A stretch of 64,000 nt of DNA, taken from Actinacidiphila alni. Its GTDB lineage: Bacteria > Actinomycetota > Actinomycetes > Streptomycetales > Streptomycetaceae. Location: the NCBI RefSeq assembly GCF_900112845.1, contig NZ_FONG01000007.1:310001-374000 (forward strand). Reading direction: 5' to 3'. The number at the start of each line of letters is the position of its first letter. Within the stretch, counting starts at the first letter, position 1. Shown here piece by piece: positions 26,984 to 34,943 of this stretch. Under the pieces are notes generated by a model. The model worked only from the letters and a program-made list of their open reading frames with translations, did not search any database and was not told where the DNA came from. The position numbers were made by a program, and so were the translations under genes.

Positions 26984-29071
26984 TCAGGCGGACTTCCGGA
27001 TCTCGAGCAGGTCCGGGATCGGCGCGAGGTCTTCCAGCAACTGCCCCGCGGCGCCGTCGATCTTGGCGCGGGTGCGCGGGTCGAGGGAGCCGACCGGGGT
27101 CCACGCGGCGCCCTTGTGGGCCGCGTCCAGCAGCCCCTGGAAACGGGCGATGTCCGCGTCCACGGTGGGCAGTTCGTGCGGGGCGCGCTCGGTGATCAGC
27201 GGGCGCAGCACGCTCAGCAGTTCCCTGGTGCCCGCCAGATTGGCGTCTGCGGTCGCGAGATTGGTGCCGCTGCCCTCGTCGGTGTCGCCGGTCAGCTCGA
27301 ACTGAAGGGTGTTCTCCAGGATTTCGTGGCTGCGCAGCGGCAGGTCGGACGGGTCGAAGTCCTGGGTGGGGAACGCCTTGCGCAGCCCCGCCACGTCCGC
27401 GCCGAGCTTCACCGCGAGCGGCTTCAGCGAGGCGGCGGACCCGCCGTGCCACAGCCCGTACTCGATCCGGTGGAAGCCGGTGAAGGCCGGGTCCTTCTCG
27501 CCGCCGGGCAGGCCGTCCTTGCGGCCGTTGATCCGCGCGTCGTAGTCGGCGAAAGTGCCGTAGGCGGCGCCGAGCGAGGAGTACGTGTCGTGCGCGGTGA
27601 GCCAGTCGGCGCGCGCCTTGCCGAGGTCGCCCGCGGTGAGGTCGGCCGTCAGCCGGTCGGTCTGGCCGGAGAGGGTGGTCAGGCCCGCGGTGACGTACGC
27701 GCGGTAGGCGGTCAGCGGCGGCTGGAGTTCGGCGGCGGCCAGCGGCAGGACGGCCTGCGACGTACCGCCGCCGGAGACCCGTACGGACGCGGAGGTGACC
27801 GCCTTGCCGCTGGTCGGCACACAGCGCCAGGCGTAGTCGCCGCTGCCGACGGTGGCGACCAGGTCGCGAGTGGTGCCGGGCGCCAGGCCCTCGATCTCGC
27901 CGTACACGGCGTTGGTGGCGGGGTTGATCAGATAGACCTCGGACGCCTTGCCGCCGGTGTTGCGCATCTGGAACGTCTGCCGCCCGGGTTTGGGCGCCGT
28001 GAAGCCCTTGCCGCACTCGGTCGGCGACACGGCCACCGTCTGCGCGCCGGCCGGCTTCGCGTCGCCGAAGGCGACGATCAGGCCCGCGACCAGCGCCGGG
28101 ACGGCGACCACGGCGGCGGGCAGCAGCCATACGGGCCGGCGACGGGCGGCGGGCTCCCGCACGGGTGCCGGTTCGGGTTCCGGTACGGGTGCGGCGGCGG
28201 TCTCGCGTGCAGGTGCCGGTACGGGTTCCGGTGCAGGTGCCGGCACGGGTGCGGCGGCGGGTTTGCGGACGCCGCGGACGAACAGCGTCATGACGACGGC
28301 GAGGTAGCAGCCGTAACCGAGCACCTGGAGCCAGGTCATGGCGGGCGTGAGGTTGAGGACGCCCTGGAGGAGGGTGGCGTACCAGGAACCGGCGTCGATG
28401 TGCGCGCTCAGGTCGAAGGCGTACGCCGTCTTCCCGGCGATCACTCCGCCCTCCTGGAGGTCGCGCAGCCCGTAGCCGAGCACGCCCGCGGCGATGACGA
28501 TCAGGACGGCGCCGGTGACGGTGAAGAAGCGGCTGAGGTTGATCCTCAGCACCCGCCGGTACAGGCCCCAGCACAGCCCCGCGGCCAGCACCAGGCCGAT
28601 CGCGGCGCCGGTCAGCGGGCCGCCGGACTCACCGGCGGCGCGCGCGGTGGTCCACAGGAACAGCGCCGTCTCCAGGCCCTCCCGGCCGACGGCCAGGAAG
28701 GACGTGAGGATCAGCATGCCGCCGCCCATGGCGAGCGCGGCGGTGACCTTCTCGCGGATCTCGCCGGACAGGTTCCGGGCCGAGCGGCGCATCCAGAAGA
28801 CCATCGCGGTGACGAAGGCGACCGCGATCACACTGAGGGTGCCGCCGAACGCCTCCTGCGCGGACGTCGACAGATTCGCGGCGGTGAAGGTGAGGATCGC
28901 GCCGAAGCTCATCGACATGGCGATCGCGGCCAGCACGCCCGTCCACACATGCGGGAGCCGCGCCTTGGCGTCGCCGCGCACCAAGGTGGCCACCAGGATC
29001 GAGACGATGAGCCCCGCTTCGAGCCCTTCCCTGAGCCCGATCAGAAAGCTCGGAAACGCGTCGTCCCACAT
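26984..29071 (-). CDS. EfeU-EfeO fusion: FTR1-type iron permease joined to cupredoxin-M75 EfeO
   Basis: A single 695-residue frame carrying both iron-uptake partners. Residues 1-268 are EfeU: seven or so helices with the two REGLE iron motifs (14-18 and 130-134). Residues 271-311 form a Pro/Ala/Glu-rich linker, and 314-335 are an extra membrane helix. Residues 345-435 match the EfeO cupredoxin domain (Cys 353 and 417). Residues 450-695 are the M75 imelysin-like domain with the HxxE motif HRIE (534-537). The frame is open throughout with no stop or frameshift. ATG 29071 follows GGGAGAAG. efeB follows in the same operon. In E. coli the two parts are separate proteins. Confidence 0.92.
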   Translation of the reverse strand: MWDDAFPSFLIGLREGLEAGLIVSILVATLVRGDAKARLPHVWTGVLAAIAMSMSFGAILTFTAANLSTSAQEAFGGTLSVIAVAFVTAMVFWMRRSARNLSGEIREKVTAALAMGGGMLILTSFLAVGREGLETALFLWTTARAAGESGGPLTGAAIGLVLAAGLCWGLYRRVLRINLSRFFTVTGAVLIVIAAGVLGYGLRDLQEGGVIAGKTAYAFDLSAHIDAGSWYATLLQGVLNLTPAMTWLQVLGYGCYLAVVMTLFVRGVRKPAAAPVPAPAPEPVPAPARETAAAPVPEPEPAPVREPAARRRPVWLLPAAVVAVPALVAGLIVAFGDAKPAGAQTVAVSPTECGKGFTAPKPGRQTFQMRNTGGKASEVYLINPATNAVYGEIEGLAPGTTRDLVATVGSGDYAWRCVPTSGKAVTSASVRVSGGGTSQAVLPLAAAELQPPLTAYRAYVTAGLTTLSGQTDRLTADLTAGDLGKARADWLTAHDTYSSLGAAYGTFADYDARINGRKDGLPGGEKDPAFTGFHRIEYGLWHGGSAASLKPLAVKLGADVAGLRKAFPTQDFDPSDLPLRSHEILENTLQFELTGDTDEGSGTNLATADANLAGTRELLSVLRPLITERAPHELPTVDADIARFQGLLDAAHKGAAWTPVGSLDPRTRAKIDGAAGQLLEDLAPIPDLLEIRKSA

Positions 29072-29093
29072 GTACGGTCTTCTCCCGGTCAGC

Positions 29094-29122
29094 TTAGGCG
29101 TGCCTACGTTAGGCATACCTAT
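29094..29122. promoter_or_regulatory. Tandem iron boxes (DmdR/IdeR-type) upstream of efeUO
   Basis: Two adjacent TTAGG-N4-CCTA palindromes, at 29094-29107 (N4 = CGTG) and 29109-29122 (N4 = CATA), 15 bp apart and about 23 bp before the efeUO start. They resemble the 19-bp DmdR/IdeR consensus of actinobacteria (TTAGG...CCTAA). Iron-dependent repression of efeUO-efeB is therefore expected. The rest of 29072-29290, up to the divergent SDR gene, has no gene. Confidence 0.75.
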
Positions 29123-29290
29123 CCTGCGAAGCGTGGCCGGGAATGTCTCTCTCCTCCGGTTCCGTATTGGGTAAAGAGCGGGCCGGGTCCGCGACCTGGG
29201 GCGCAGGGCGCCAGCGGCGTATGGGGGGATCGGCGGTCCCTGGACAAGTGAGCCCTTCATCCGGCCCCGCCCGCCGCCGACGCTGGATCC

Positions 29291-30094
29291 ATGAGCACGC
29301 ACACGAATACGCACAAGGACACGGACACGCAGGGCACTTTCAGGCGGATCGCGATCGTCACCGGCGCCAACCGGGGCCTGGGCCGCAGCACCGCGCTGCG
29401 CCTCGCCGACGAGGGCATCGACCTGATCCTCACCTACCGCTCGCACGAGGACGAGGCGGCGGCCGTGGTCGCCGAGGCGACGGCCGCCGGCCGCACCGCC
29501 CACGCGCTGCGGCTCGACACGGCCGACACCGCCGCCTTCGCGGACTTCGCCGACGAGGTGCGGCGGCTGCTGAAGGAGAGCTGGGGCCGCGAGGACTTCG
29601 ACTTCCTGGTCAACAACGCGGGTTCGGCCGTCACCGAGCCCTTCCTCCAGGCCACCGAGGAGGGCTTCGACACCATGCTCGGCGTCCACTTCAAGGGCGT
29701 CTACTTCCTCACCCAGAAGCTGGTGCCGCTGCTCGCCGACGGCGGCCGGATCGTCAACCTCTCCACCGGCCTGACCCGTTTCACCAGCGACGGCCTGTCG
29801 GCGTACGCGTCGATGAAGGGCGCCGTGGAGGTGTTCACGCGGTATCTGGCCAAGGAGTTGGGCCCGCGCGGCATCACCGCCAACACCGTCGCGCCCGGCC
29901 CGATCGGCACCGACTTCGCGGGCGGTTTCATGCGGGACGACGAGGGGGTGCGGGCCGCGCTCGCCGCCCAGGCCGCGCTCGGCCGGGTCGGCGAGCCGGA
30001 CGACATCGGCGGCACGATCGCCGCGCTGCTGTCCGGGCGGACCGGCTGGGTCACCGGACAGCGGATCGAGGCGTCGGGCGGCACGTTCCTCTAG
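29291..30094 (+). CDS. Short-chain dehydrogenase/reductase
   Basis: A 267-residue classical SDR. TGANRGLG is the cofactor motif, NNAG the structural motif, S in NLSTGLT and YASMK the catalytic Ser-Tyr-Lys set; the C-terminal WVTGQRIEASGGTFL closes the fold. A His/Thr/Asp-rich leader (MSTHTNTHKDTDTQG) is unusual and non-conserved. It is divergent from efeUO and upstream of an MmyB-type regulator. The substrate is unknown. Confidence 0.9.
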   Translation: MSTHTNTHKDTDTQGTFRRIAIVTGANRGLGRSTALRLADEGIDLILTYRSHEDEAAAVVAEATAAGRTAHALRLDTADTAAFADFADEVRRLLKESWGREDFDFLVNNAGSAVTEPFLQATEEGFDTMLGVHFKGVYFLTQKLVPLLADGGRIVNLSTGLTRFTSDGLSAYASMKGAVEVFTRYLAKELGPRGITANTVAPGPIGTDFAGGFMRDDEGVRAALAAQAALGRVGEPDDIGGTIAALLSGRTGWVTGQRIEASGGTFL

Positions 30095-30187
30095 GACCGT
30101 CGGGAGGCCGACCGTCGGCCCCGCCCGTACGGCGTTCCGGGACGCTTCGGGACGCCCCGGGAGAGATTTCGGAGGGAGACTGAGGTC

Positions 30188-31030
30188 ATGGACCGAGCAC
30201 AGCTCGCGGATTTCCTCCGCACCCGGCGCGAGGCGCTGCAACCCGAGGACGTGGGGCTGCCGCGCGGGCCGCGGCGCCGTACGCAGGGGCTGCGCCGCGA
30301 GGAAGTCGCGGTGCTGTCCGGCATGTCGACCGACTACTACAGCCGGATCGAGCAGGCCCGCGGCCCGCAGCCGTCCGAGCCGATGCTGGCCTCGATCGCC
30401 CGCGGCCTGCACCTGTCACTCGACGAGCGCGACCACCTCTTCCGGCTCGCGGGGCACGGCGTCCCGGTCCGCGGCCCGGGCGGCGACCACGTCAGCCCCG
30501 GCATGATGCGGATCGTGGACCGGCTCGGCGACACCCCCGCGCAGGTCATGACGGAGTTCGGCGAGACGCTGCTGCAGACCAGGCCCGCGGTCGCCCTGCT
30601 CGGGCAGGAGACCGGCCATACGGGTCTGGCCCGCGCCTTCGTCCACCGCTGGTTCACCGATCCGACGACCCGCCGTATCTATCCCGAGGACGACCATCCC
30701 GAGCACAGCCGGGTCTTCACCGCCGGCCTGCGCGCCGCCCTCTCCCGGCACGGCCGCGACTCGCTCGCGGGCGCCCTCGCCGACGCGCTCCTGGCGGCCA
30801 GCCCCGAATTCGCCGCCCTGTGGAGCGCCCACGAGATCGGCGTACGCCCCCTCAACAGCCGCAAGCGCCTCCAGCACCCGGCCGTCGGCATCCTCGACCT
30901 GCACTGCCAGCTCCTCCACGACCCCGACCAGGCCCAGATCCTGCTGGTCTTCACCGCCACCCCGGGCAGCGACTCCCACGAAAAGCTCCAGCTGCTGTCC
31001 GCCCTGGGCGACCGCAGCCCCACGGCCTAG
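30188..31030 (+). CDS. XRE-family regulator with MmyB-like ligand-binding domain
   Basis: A 280-residue regulator. The N-terminal helix-turn-helix has the MmyB signature GLPRGPRRRTQGLRREEVAVLSGMSTDYYSRIEQARG, followed by the C-terminal MmyB-like PAS-type domain (VHRWFTDPTTRRIYPEDDHPEHSRVFTAGLRA ... LQHPAVGILDLHCQLL). In Streptomyces such proteins usually control a neighbouring oxidoreductase, here most likely the SDR gene 93 bp upstream. Ligands proposed for the fold are fatty acid-like. GGAGGGAGA precedes ATG 30188. Confidence 0.92.
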   Translation: MDRAQLADFLRTRREALQPEDVGLPRGPRRRTQGLRREEVAVLSGMSTDYYSRIEQARGPQPSEPMLASIARGLHLSLDERDHLFRLAGHGVPVRGPGGDHVSPGMMRIVDRLGDTPAQVMTEFGETLLQTRPAVALLGQETGHTGLARAFVHRWFTDPTTRRIYPEDDHPEHSRVFTAGLRAALSRHGRDSLAGALADALLAASPEFAALWSAHEIGVRPLNSRKRLQHPAVGILDLHCQLLHDPDQAQILLVFTATPGSDSHEKLQLLSALGDRSPTA

Positions 31031-31236
31031 GGCCGTTCCGCCCCGCCCTCCGTCCGGTCCGTCCGGTCCTCCGCCTGGCCCTCCACCGCCGCCTGCCACT
31101 CGGCCTGGAGCCGGGCCAGCTGCGTCAGTTCCTCCGCGGACCACGACGTACGGCCGGCGCTCAGCCGCCGTATGCGGGCGTTGAGTTGGGCCGCGACAAG
31201 GAGCGCGGGGTCGGGAGCCGGGGGCGTGCTGGGCAT
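31027..31236 (-). CDS. Small hypothetical protein
   Basis: A 69-residue protein (MPSTPPAPDPALLVAAQLNARIRRLSAGRTSWSAEELTQLARLQAEWQAAVEGQ...) with one long amphipathic helical region and an acidic tail. Not recognised. The stop overlaps the convergent MmyB gene stop through a shared CTAG. A longer in-frame ATG at 31269 exists; 31236 gives the more natural N-terminus. Confidence 0.5.
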   Translation of the reverse strand: MPSTPPAPDPALLVAAQLNARIRRLSAGRTSWSAEELTQLARLQAEWQAAVEGQAEDRTDRTEGGAERP

Positions 31237-31383
31237 GGCGCAAACATATCCGCGAGCCGATAAACGCACGGTATACGCCGAGGCCGCAGCCTGTGCCTTT
31301 GATGTGTACGGCGACCCGGCCCGGGGAAGGTGTGGCCGATTCCCGGGGCCGGGGCGCGCGCGGTGGATGCGGCCTGTCGGATC

Positions 31384-32412
31384 TCAGTGGTCGGCGTCGG
31401 GCACGGGCACGCCTTCCGGCGAGCGGAGTTGGAGCCGGACGCTCGCGGCGTCCGCGGCCGGGGTGCGGCCGTAGACGTGGCGGTAGTCGCGGGAGAAATG
31501 GGAGGCGCTGCGGTAGCCGACCGCGGTCGCGGCCTGGGCGGCGGCCTCGCCGAGGACGACCATCCGGTGCCGGGCCTCACCGAGCCGGAGCCGTTTGAGG
31601 TACTGCATCGGCGTCATCGTCGTCACGTCCTTGAACCGCCGGAAGAGCGTCGGCTGACTGGTGCGGACGGCGGCGGCGAGCGCCTCGACCGTCCACGGCT
31701 CGGCCATGCGGCTGGCCATCAGGCCGACCGCGCGCGGCACGACGGCGTCGCTGTCCGCGACCGCCGCGAGGACCCGCGGCGCCTGGTCCGTCTGCAACAG
31801 CCGCACCACGACCTCGCGGGTGACCAGCGGGCCGAGGACGGCGATCTGCTCGGGTTCGTCGAGCAGCGCGACCAGCCGGGCGAAGGCGTCGGCGAGCGGC
31901 GCCGTCCAGGTGCCGAGCAGTTCTCGCCCCGTGCCGGACCCTTCCCGTCCACCGCCGGACCCTTCCCTCCCGTTGCCGGACCCTTCCGGCCCGCTGCCGG
32001 TCCGTACTCCGCCGCCCGGCACGGCCATCGCGGCGGCGACCTCCGCGATGACGATCGGCGAGAGCTCCCAGCGCGCGGACAGGAAGCCGCGCGGCTCGTC
32101 GGCCTCGACCACGCCCGCCACGACCGGCAGGTCGACGGGCGTGATGAGGAAACCGTCGCGCCCCCAGACCCGGTCGTCGTCGCCGACGAGCGAGCGCTTG
32201 CGGCCGGCCGCCACGATCGACAGGGACGGGGTGTAGCGCTGGTACGCCAGCCCCGTCGGCGCGGTGACGTGGCTCAGCCGCAGCCCGAGGCGGGCGGCGA
32301 GCGCCCGGTCGGCGGCCCGCCGCGCGATGACGTCGGCCACGCGGTCGAGCCGGTCGGAGATCGTCTCCGCGGCCGCCTCGCCCATGCGCCCCATGTGCCC
32401 CATGCGTCTCAT
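31384..32412 (-). CDS. AraC-family regulator (AraC_N cupin type)
   Basis: About 342 residues. An AraC_N domain (RLSHVTAPTGLAYQRYTPSLSIVAAGRKRSLVGDD ... YRSASHFS-type HTH later) leads to the two C-terminal HTH motifs: WTVEALAAAVRTSQPTLFRRFKDVTTMTPMQYLKRLRLGEARHRM and AAQAATAVGYRSASHFSRDYRHVYGRTPA. A Gly/Ser/Arg/Glu linker made of 7-residue repeats interrupts the middle. The start is uncertain: four in-frame ATGs lie at 32412, 32403, 32394 and 32385, themselves a 9-bp tandem repeat. It is divergent from an SDR gene, its probable target. Confidence 0.88.
   Translation of the reverse strand: MRRMGHMGRMGEAAAETISDRLDRVADVIARRAADRALAARLGLRLSHVTAPTGLAYQRYTPSLSIVAAGRKRSLVGDDDRVWGRDGFLITPVDLPVVAGVVEADEPRGFLSARWELSPIVIAEVAAAMAVPGGGVRTGSGPEGSGNGREGSGGGREGSGTGRELLGTWTAPLADAFARLVALLDEPEQIAVLGPLVTREVVVRLLQTDQAPRVLAAVADSDAVVPRAVGLMASRMAEPWTVEALAAAVRTSQPTLFRRFKDVTTMTPMQYLKRLRLGEARHRMVVLGEAAAQAATAVGYRSASHFSRDYRHVYGRTPAADAASVRLQLRSPEGVPVPDADH
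31931..32003. repeat. 21-bp tandem repeat inside the AraC gene
   Basis: Three and a half copies with period 21 bp, starting at 31931, 31952, 31973 and 31994, each containing GCCGGACCCTTCC. In the protein they encode GREGSGT/GREGSGG/GREGSGN-type heptads between the two AraC domains. Period and in-frame length suggest replication slippage, probably variable between strains. Confidence 0.8.
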
Positions 32413-32428
32413 CCAACCCCATGCCGTA

Positions 32429-32505
32429 CGGTCCGGCCCGGCCGGTCGAGCCTGTCGGGCCGGTCTGCCTACGAGTCCGGGCCGGTCGGTCCGGCCCGGC
32501 CGGTC
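32429..32505. repeat. Direct repeat in the AraC-SDR divergent region
   Basis: The 19-bp string CGGTCCGGCCCGGCCGGTC occurs at 32429-32447 and again at 32487-32505, 58 bp apart, within a GC-only, CCGG-rich stretch. The 238-bp gap 32413-32650 has no gene; an AT-richer patch at about 32590-32615 is the likely promoter zone of the SDR gene. Confidence 0.6.
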
Positions 32506-32650
32506 TGCCCACGGGGCCGGGCCGGCACCGGACGCCGCCGGGACCAGCATCGCCGGGGCCGGGCGCGGCCGGAGCCCCGTACCGGAATCGGGCAAGACAA
32601 TGATCGTTCCAGGCAATCCGGCCGCCCGCCCCGCGCGCCACGATCGAGGC

Positions 32651-33448
32651 ATGCGTACGAACGAAGACCTCCTGTCCGCCCTCCCCGCCGACGGCACCCT
32701 CTCCGGCCGCACCGCCCTGGTCACCGGCTCGTCCGGTGGCATCGGCGAGGCCGTCGCCAGGGTCCTGGCCGCGTCCGGCGCCGAGACCGTCGTCAGCGGC
32801 CGGGACCGCGGCCGTACGCGGGCCGTCGCGGACGCGATCGGGGCGGCGGGCGGCCGCGCCCACGCCCTCACCGCGGACCTCGGCGCCGAGCCCGCCGCGG
32901 TCCGCGCCTTCGCGCGGGAGGCCGAGGACGCGCTCGGCGGCCGGGTCGACATCCTGGTCAACAACGCGGGCGTCTACCCGGGCGTCGCCACCGCCGCCGT
33001 CACCGACGACGAGATGCAGGCCCTGTGGGCCACCAACATCCGCGCCCCGCACGTCCTCGTCGCGGCCCTCGCCCCGCGCATGGCCGAACGCGGCTCCGGC
33101 GCCGTGGTCAACGTCGGCTCCTGGATGGCCCGCGTCGGCGTCCCGTACAAGGCCCTCTACCCCGCGACGAAGGCCGCCGTCGAACAGCTCACCCGTGCCT
33201 GGGCCGCCGAGTACGGTCCGCACGGCGTCCGCGTCAACACCGTCGCGCCGGGCGCCACCGCCACCCTCGGCACCGCGAGCAGCGCCGACACGCTCGCCGC
33301 CATGACGAAGGCCACCCCGGCCGGCGTGCCCGTCCGCCCCGTCGACATCGCGTACGCCGTCCGCTATCTCGTCTCCGACGAGGCCGCCTTCGTCCACGGC
33401 GCCACCCTCGACGTCGACGGCGGCCTCTCCGCGACCCGCTTGCGCTGA
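32651..33448 (+). CDS. Short-chain dehydrogenase/reductase
   Basis: A 265-residue classical SDR: cofactor motif TGSSGGIGEAVA, NNAGVYPG, catalytic Ser in NVGSWMA and YPATK for Tyr/Lys, and a C-terminal FVHGATLDVDGGLSA. The basic RDRGRTRAV after the second strand suggests NADP preference. ATG 32651 gives a standard length. It is divergent from the AraC regulator, an arrangement seen often for inducible reductases. Confidence 0.9.
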   Translation: MRTNEDLLSALPADGTLSGRTALVTGSSGGIGEAVARVLAASGAETVVSGRDRGRTRAVADAIGAAGGRAHALTADLGAEPAAVRAFAREAEDALGGRVDILVNNAGVYPGVATAAVTDDEMQALWATNIRAPHVLVAALAPRMAERGSGAVVNVGSWMARVGVPYKALYPATKAAVEQLTRAWAAEYGPHGVRVNTVAPGATATLGTASSADTLAAMTKATPAGVPVRPVDIAYAVRYLVSDEAAFVHGATLDVDGGLSATRLR

Positions 33449-33537
33449 CCGCCGCCCCCCCCGGCCGGCGACCGTCGACTGTTGACCGTGGACCGGCCGG
33501 GGCTTCAACTTCCGCCCCGGCGCGCCAAAATGAACGT

Positions 33538-33978
33538 ATGACAGTCGCGGGCGTGGCCAGCACCCTCATCATGCTCTGCGGTCTGTCGACCGCGCTCGTG
33601 CTCCACCTGCGTTCCCGCACCCGGCGCCGGCAGCTCGAACAGGAACGCCTGGCCGCGAGCTGGGAAGCCCTCATCCGCGAGCGCGACAGCGCCCGGTCCG
33701 AGGGCGCCCACCTCGTGCAGATCCTCAGCGTCTACCAACGCGCCCGGCGCGGCTCCAAGGCCGTCGTCCGCTGGTGCGACACGGGCGCCACCCAGGACGC
33801 CTGGTTCTGGGACCGCCACGTCCCCCCGGGCGCCTACCTCCTGCTCCGCGGCCACACCGGCTTCGGCCCCCACAACCACAACCCGGACGTCCTCTACGTC
33901 CACCCCCACGAAGTCCTCCGTCAACTCCCGGCCCACGCCCCGGGCGCCTGGCGATCCCACAACCGGCCACCGATCTGA
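33538..33978 (+). CDS. Small membrane-anchored hypothetical protein
   Basis: A 146-residue protein. Residues 4-24 form one membrane helix (AGVASTLIMLCGLSTALVLHL), then a basic/acidic helical stretch (RSRTRRRQLEQERLAASWEALIRERDSARSEGAHLVQILSVYQRA) likely to be a coiled coil, then a globular C-terminus (WFWDRHVPPGAYLLLRGHTGFGPHNHNPDVLYVHPHEVLRQLP). Not recognised. Start ATG 33538. The His/Asn-rich part could bind metal, but this is speculation. Confidence 0.6.
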   Translation: MTVAGVASTLIMLCGLSTALVLHLRSRTRRRQLEQERLAASWEALIRERDSARSEGAHLVQILSVYQRARRGSKAVVRWCDTGATQDAWFWDRHVPPGAYLLLRGHTGFGPHNHNPDVLYVHPHEVLRQLPAHAPGAWRSHNRPPI

Positions 33979-34023
33979 CCGGGCCGAACGCGGGCCCGGG
34001 CAGCGGGAGTCAGCCTTCTGAAC

Positions 34024-34152
34024 ATGCCAGACCTGTGGTTCGCACCCGACCCCGGAGTCCCGGTGCACATGCCGGGCAGCCCCCTTCACGCACCGCGCGG
34101 CCCCGTCGCCACCGAGATCACCCCCACCCCCGTCGAGCCCCCGCCCCGCTGA
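34024..34152 (+). CDS. Putative 42-residue proline-rich peptide
   Basis: An ATG-initiated 42-codon frame (MPDLWFAPDPGVPVHMPGSP...) ending in EPPPR at TGA 34152. It lies between a small membrane protein and a 39-residue membrane peptide, with 45 and 11 bp gaps, so the three may be one transcript. No homology is recognised; it is proposed on context and codon bias only. Confidence 0.35.
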   Translation: MPDLWFAPDPGVPVHMPGSPLHAPRGPVATEITPTPVEPPPR

Positions 34153-34163
34153 AAGGGACACCC

Positions 34164-34283
34164 ATGTCACGGCTGTGGAAGCTGACGATCGCCGCCCTGC
34201 TGGCAGCAGTTGCCGGCACAGCCTGGAAGCGCCGCGGCTGGCTGTTCTACATCTACGCCACCTGGCGCGAGAGCCGCGACTGA
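34164..34283 (+). CDS. Putative 39-residue membrane peptide
   Basis: MSRLWKLTIAALLAAVAGTAWKRRGWLFYIYATWRESRD: a single hydrophobic helix followed by a positively charged, aromatic-rich C-terminus. GAAAGGGACACCC before ATG 34164 is a plausible ribosome binding site. Function unknown; single-helix proteins of this size are often regulators or toxins of membrane complexes, but nothing here shows that. Confidence 0.45.
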   Translation: MSRLWKLTIAALLAAVAGTAWKRRGWLFYIYATWRESRD

Positions 34284-34378
34284 CGCCCCGGAGCCCGGGC
34301 CCGATGTCACGGAGTACGGACCCCACCGGCCCGCCGGATTCACTCTCCGGGGTGGGGGCTCCTCGACGGAGCGCAGGG

Positions 34379-34452
34379 TGGGGCGGGTGGGACTCGAACC
34401 CACGACCGACGGATTATGAGTCCGCTGCTCTAACCGGCTGAGCTACCGCCCC
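34379..34452 (-). tRNA. tRNA with CAT anticodon (elongator Met, or Ile2)
   Basis: The 74-nt cloverleaf folds fully: acceptor GGGGCGG/CCGCCCC, D-arm TAGCTCAGCCGGTTAGAGCA, anticodon loop CTCATAA, T-arm GTGGGTTCGAGTCCCAC, discriminator A, no encoded CCA. The first acceptor pair is G-C, so it is not the initiator. A CAT anticodon may be elongator Met or lysidine-modified Ile2; I cannot decide between them from sequence alone. Confidence 0.93.
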
Positions 34453-34576
34453 GTACGGTGCGCCTTGCGCGCCGTCTGCCGCAGCATAGCTGCTCATACG
34501 ATCTGTCGCCCTCGCGGGTCACAGACGCGTCATTGGGTGGACTCGCGGGGGCCGGGGGTTGGTTCCCGGGGGTATG

Positions 34577-34599
34577 AAAAAGGACCCCAACGGGGTCCT
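34577..34599 (-). terminator. Intrinsic terminator of the tRNA-Asn pair
   Basis: On the minus strand, GGACCCC-GTT-GGGGTCC followed by TTTTT (34581-34577): a perfect 7-bp GC stem with a U-tract, 10 bp downstream of the proximal tRNA-Asn. It is the cleanest intrinsic terminator in the window. Confidence 0.9.
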
Positions 34600-34608
34600 G
34601 ATCCGGCG

Positions 34609-34681
34609 CTCCCCCGACTGGACTCGAACCAGTAACCTGCCGGTTAACAGCCGGCTGCTCTGCCAATTGAGCTACAGGGGA
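34609..34681 (-). tRNA. tRNA-Asn (GTT), copy 1
   Basis: A 73-nt cloverleaf: acceptor TCCCCTG/CGGGGGA (one T-G pair), D-arm TAGCTCAATTGGCAGAGCA, anticodon loop with GTT (CTGTTAA), T-arm CTGGTTCGAGTCCAG, discriminator G. CCA is not encoded. Only 5 bp separate it from the second copy. Confidence 0.97.
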
Positions 34682-34686
34682 CCGAG

Positions 34687-34759
34687 CTCCCCCGACTGGA
34701 CTCGAACCAGTAACCTGCCGGTTAACAGCCGGCTGCTCTGCCAATTGAGCTACAGGGGA
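34687..34759 (-). tRNA. tRNA-Asn (GTT), copy 2
   Basis: The same 73-nt sequence as the copy at 34609-34681. It is the promoter-proximal gene of the pair, both read on the minus strand and ending at the terminator at 34577-34599. Confidence 0.97.
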
Positions 34760-34943
34760 TCGCTCTGCGTGCACCGAATGCACTCGTCAGGGTGTCCCCG
34801 GACGGCGCGCGTTCGCTGCGACACATACATTAGCGCAAGTGAGGGGGTGCTCCGCCAACCAGTTGCGCCAGGGTTGTCGCCCGGGTGCGCAGGGTAGGCG
34901 CGGAGCACGGCACACCTCACCCGACGGAGAGAGGGTGGACCCC

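Noticed and set aside
26888..26984. efeB start at the TGATG overlap with efeUO
   Set aside because: An ATG at 26888 has a strong GGAGGG site and puts the twin-arginine motif at a normal distance; the 32 upstream codons are low-complexity Ser/Thr/Ala.
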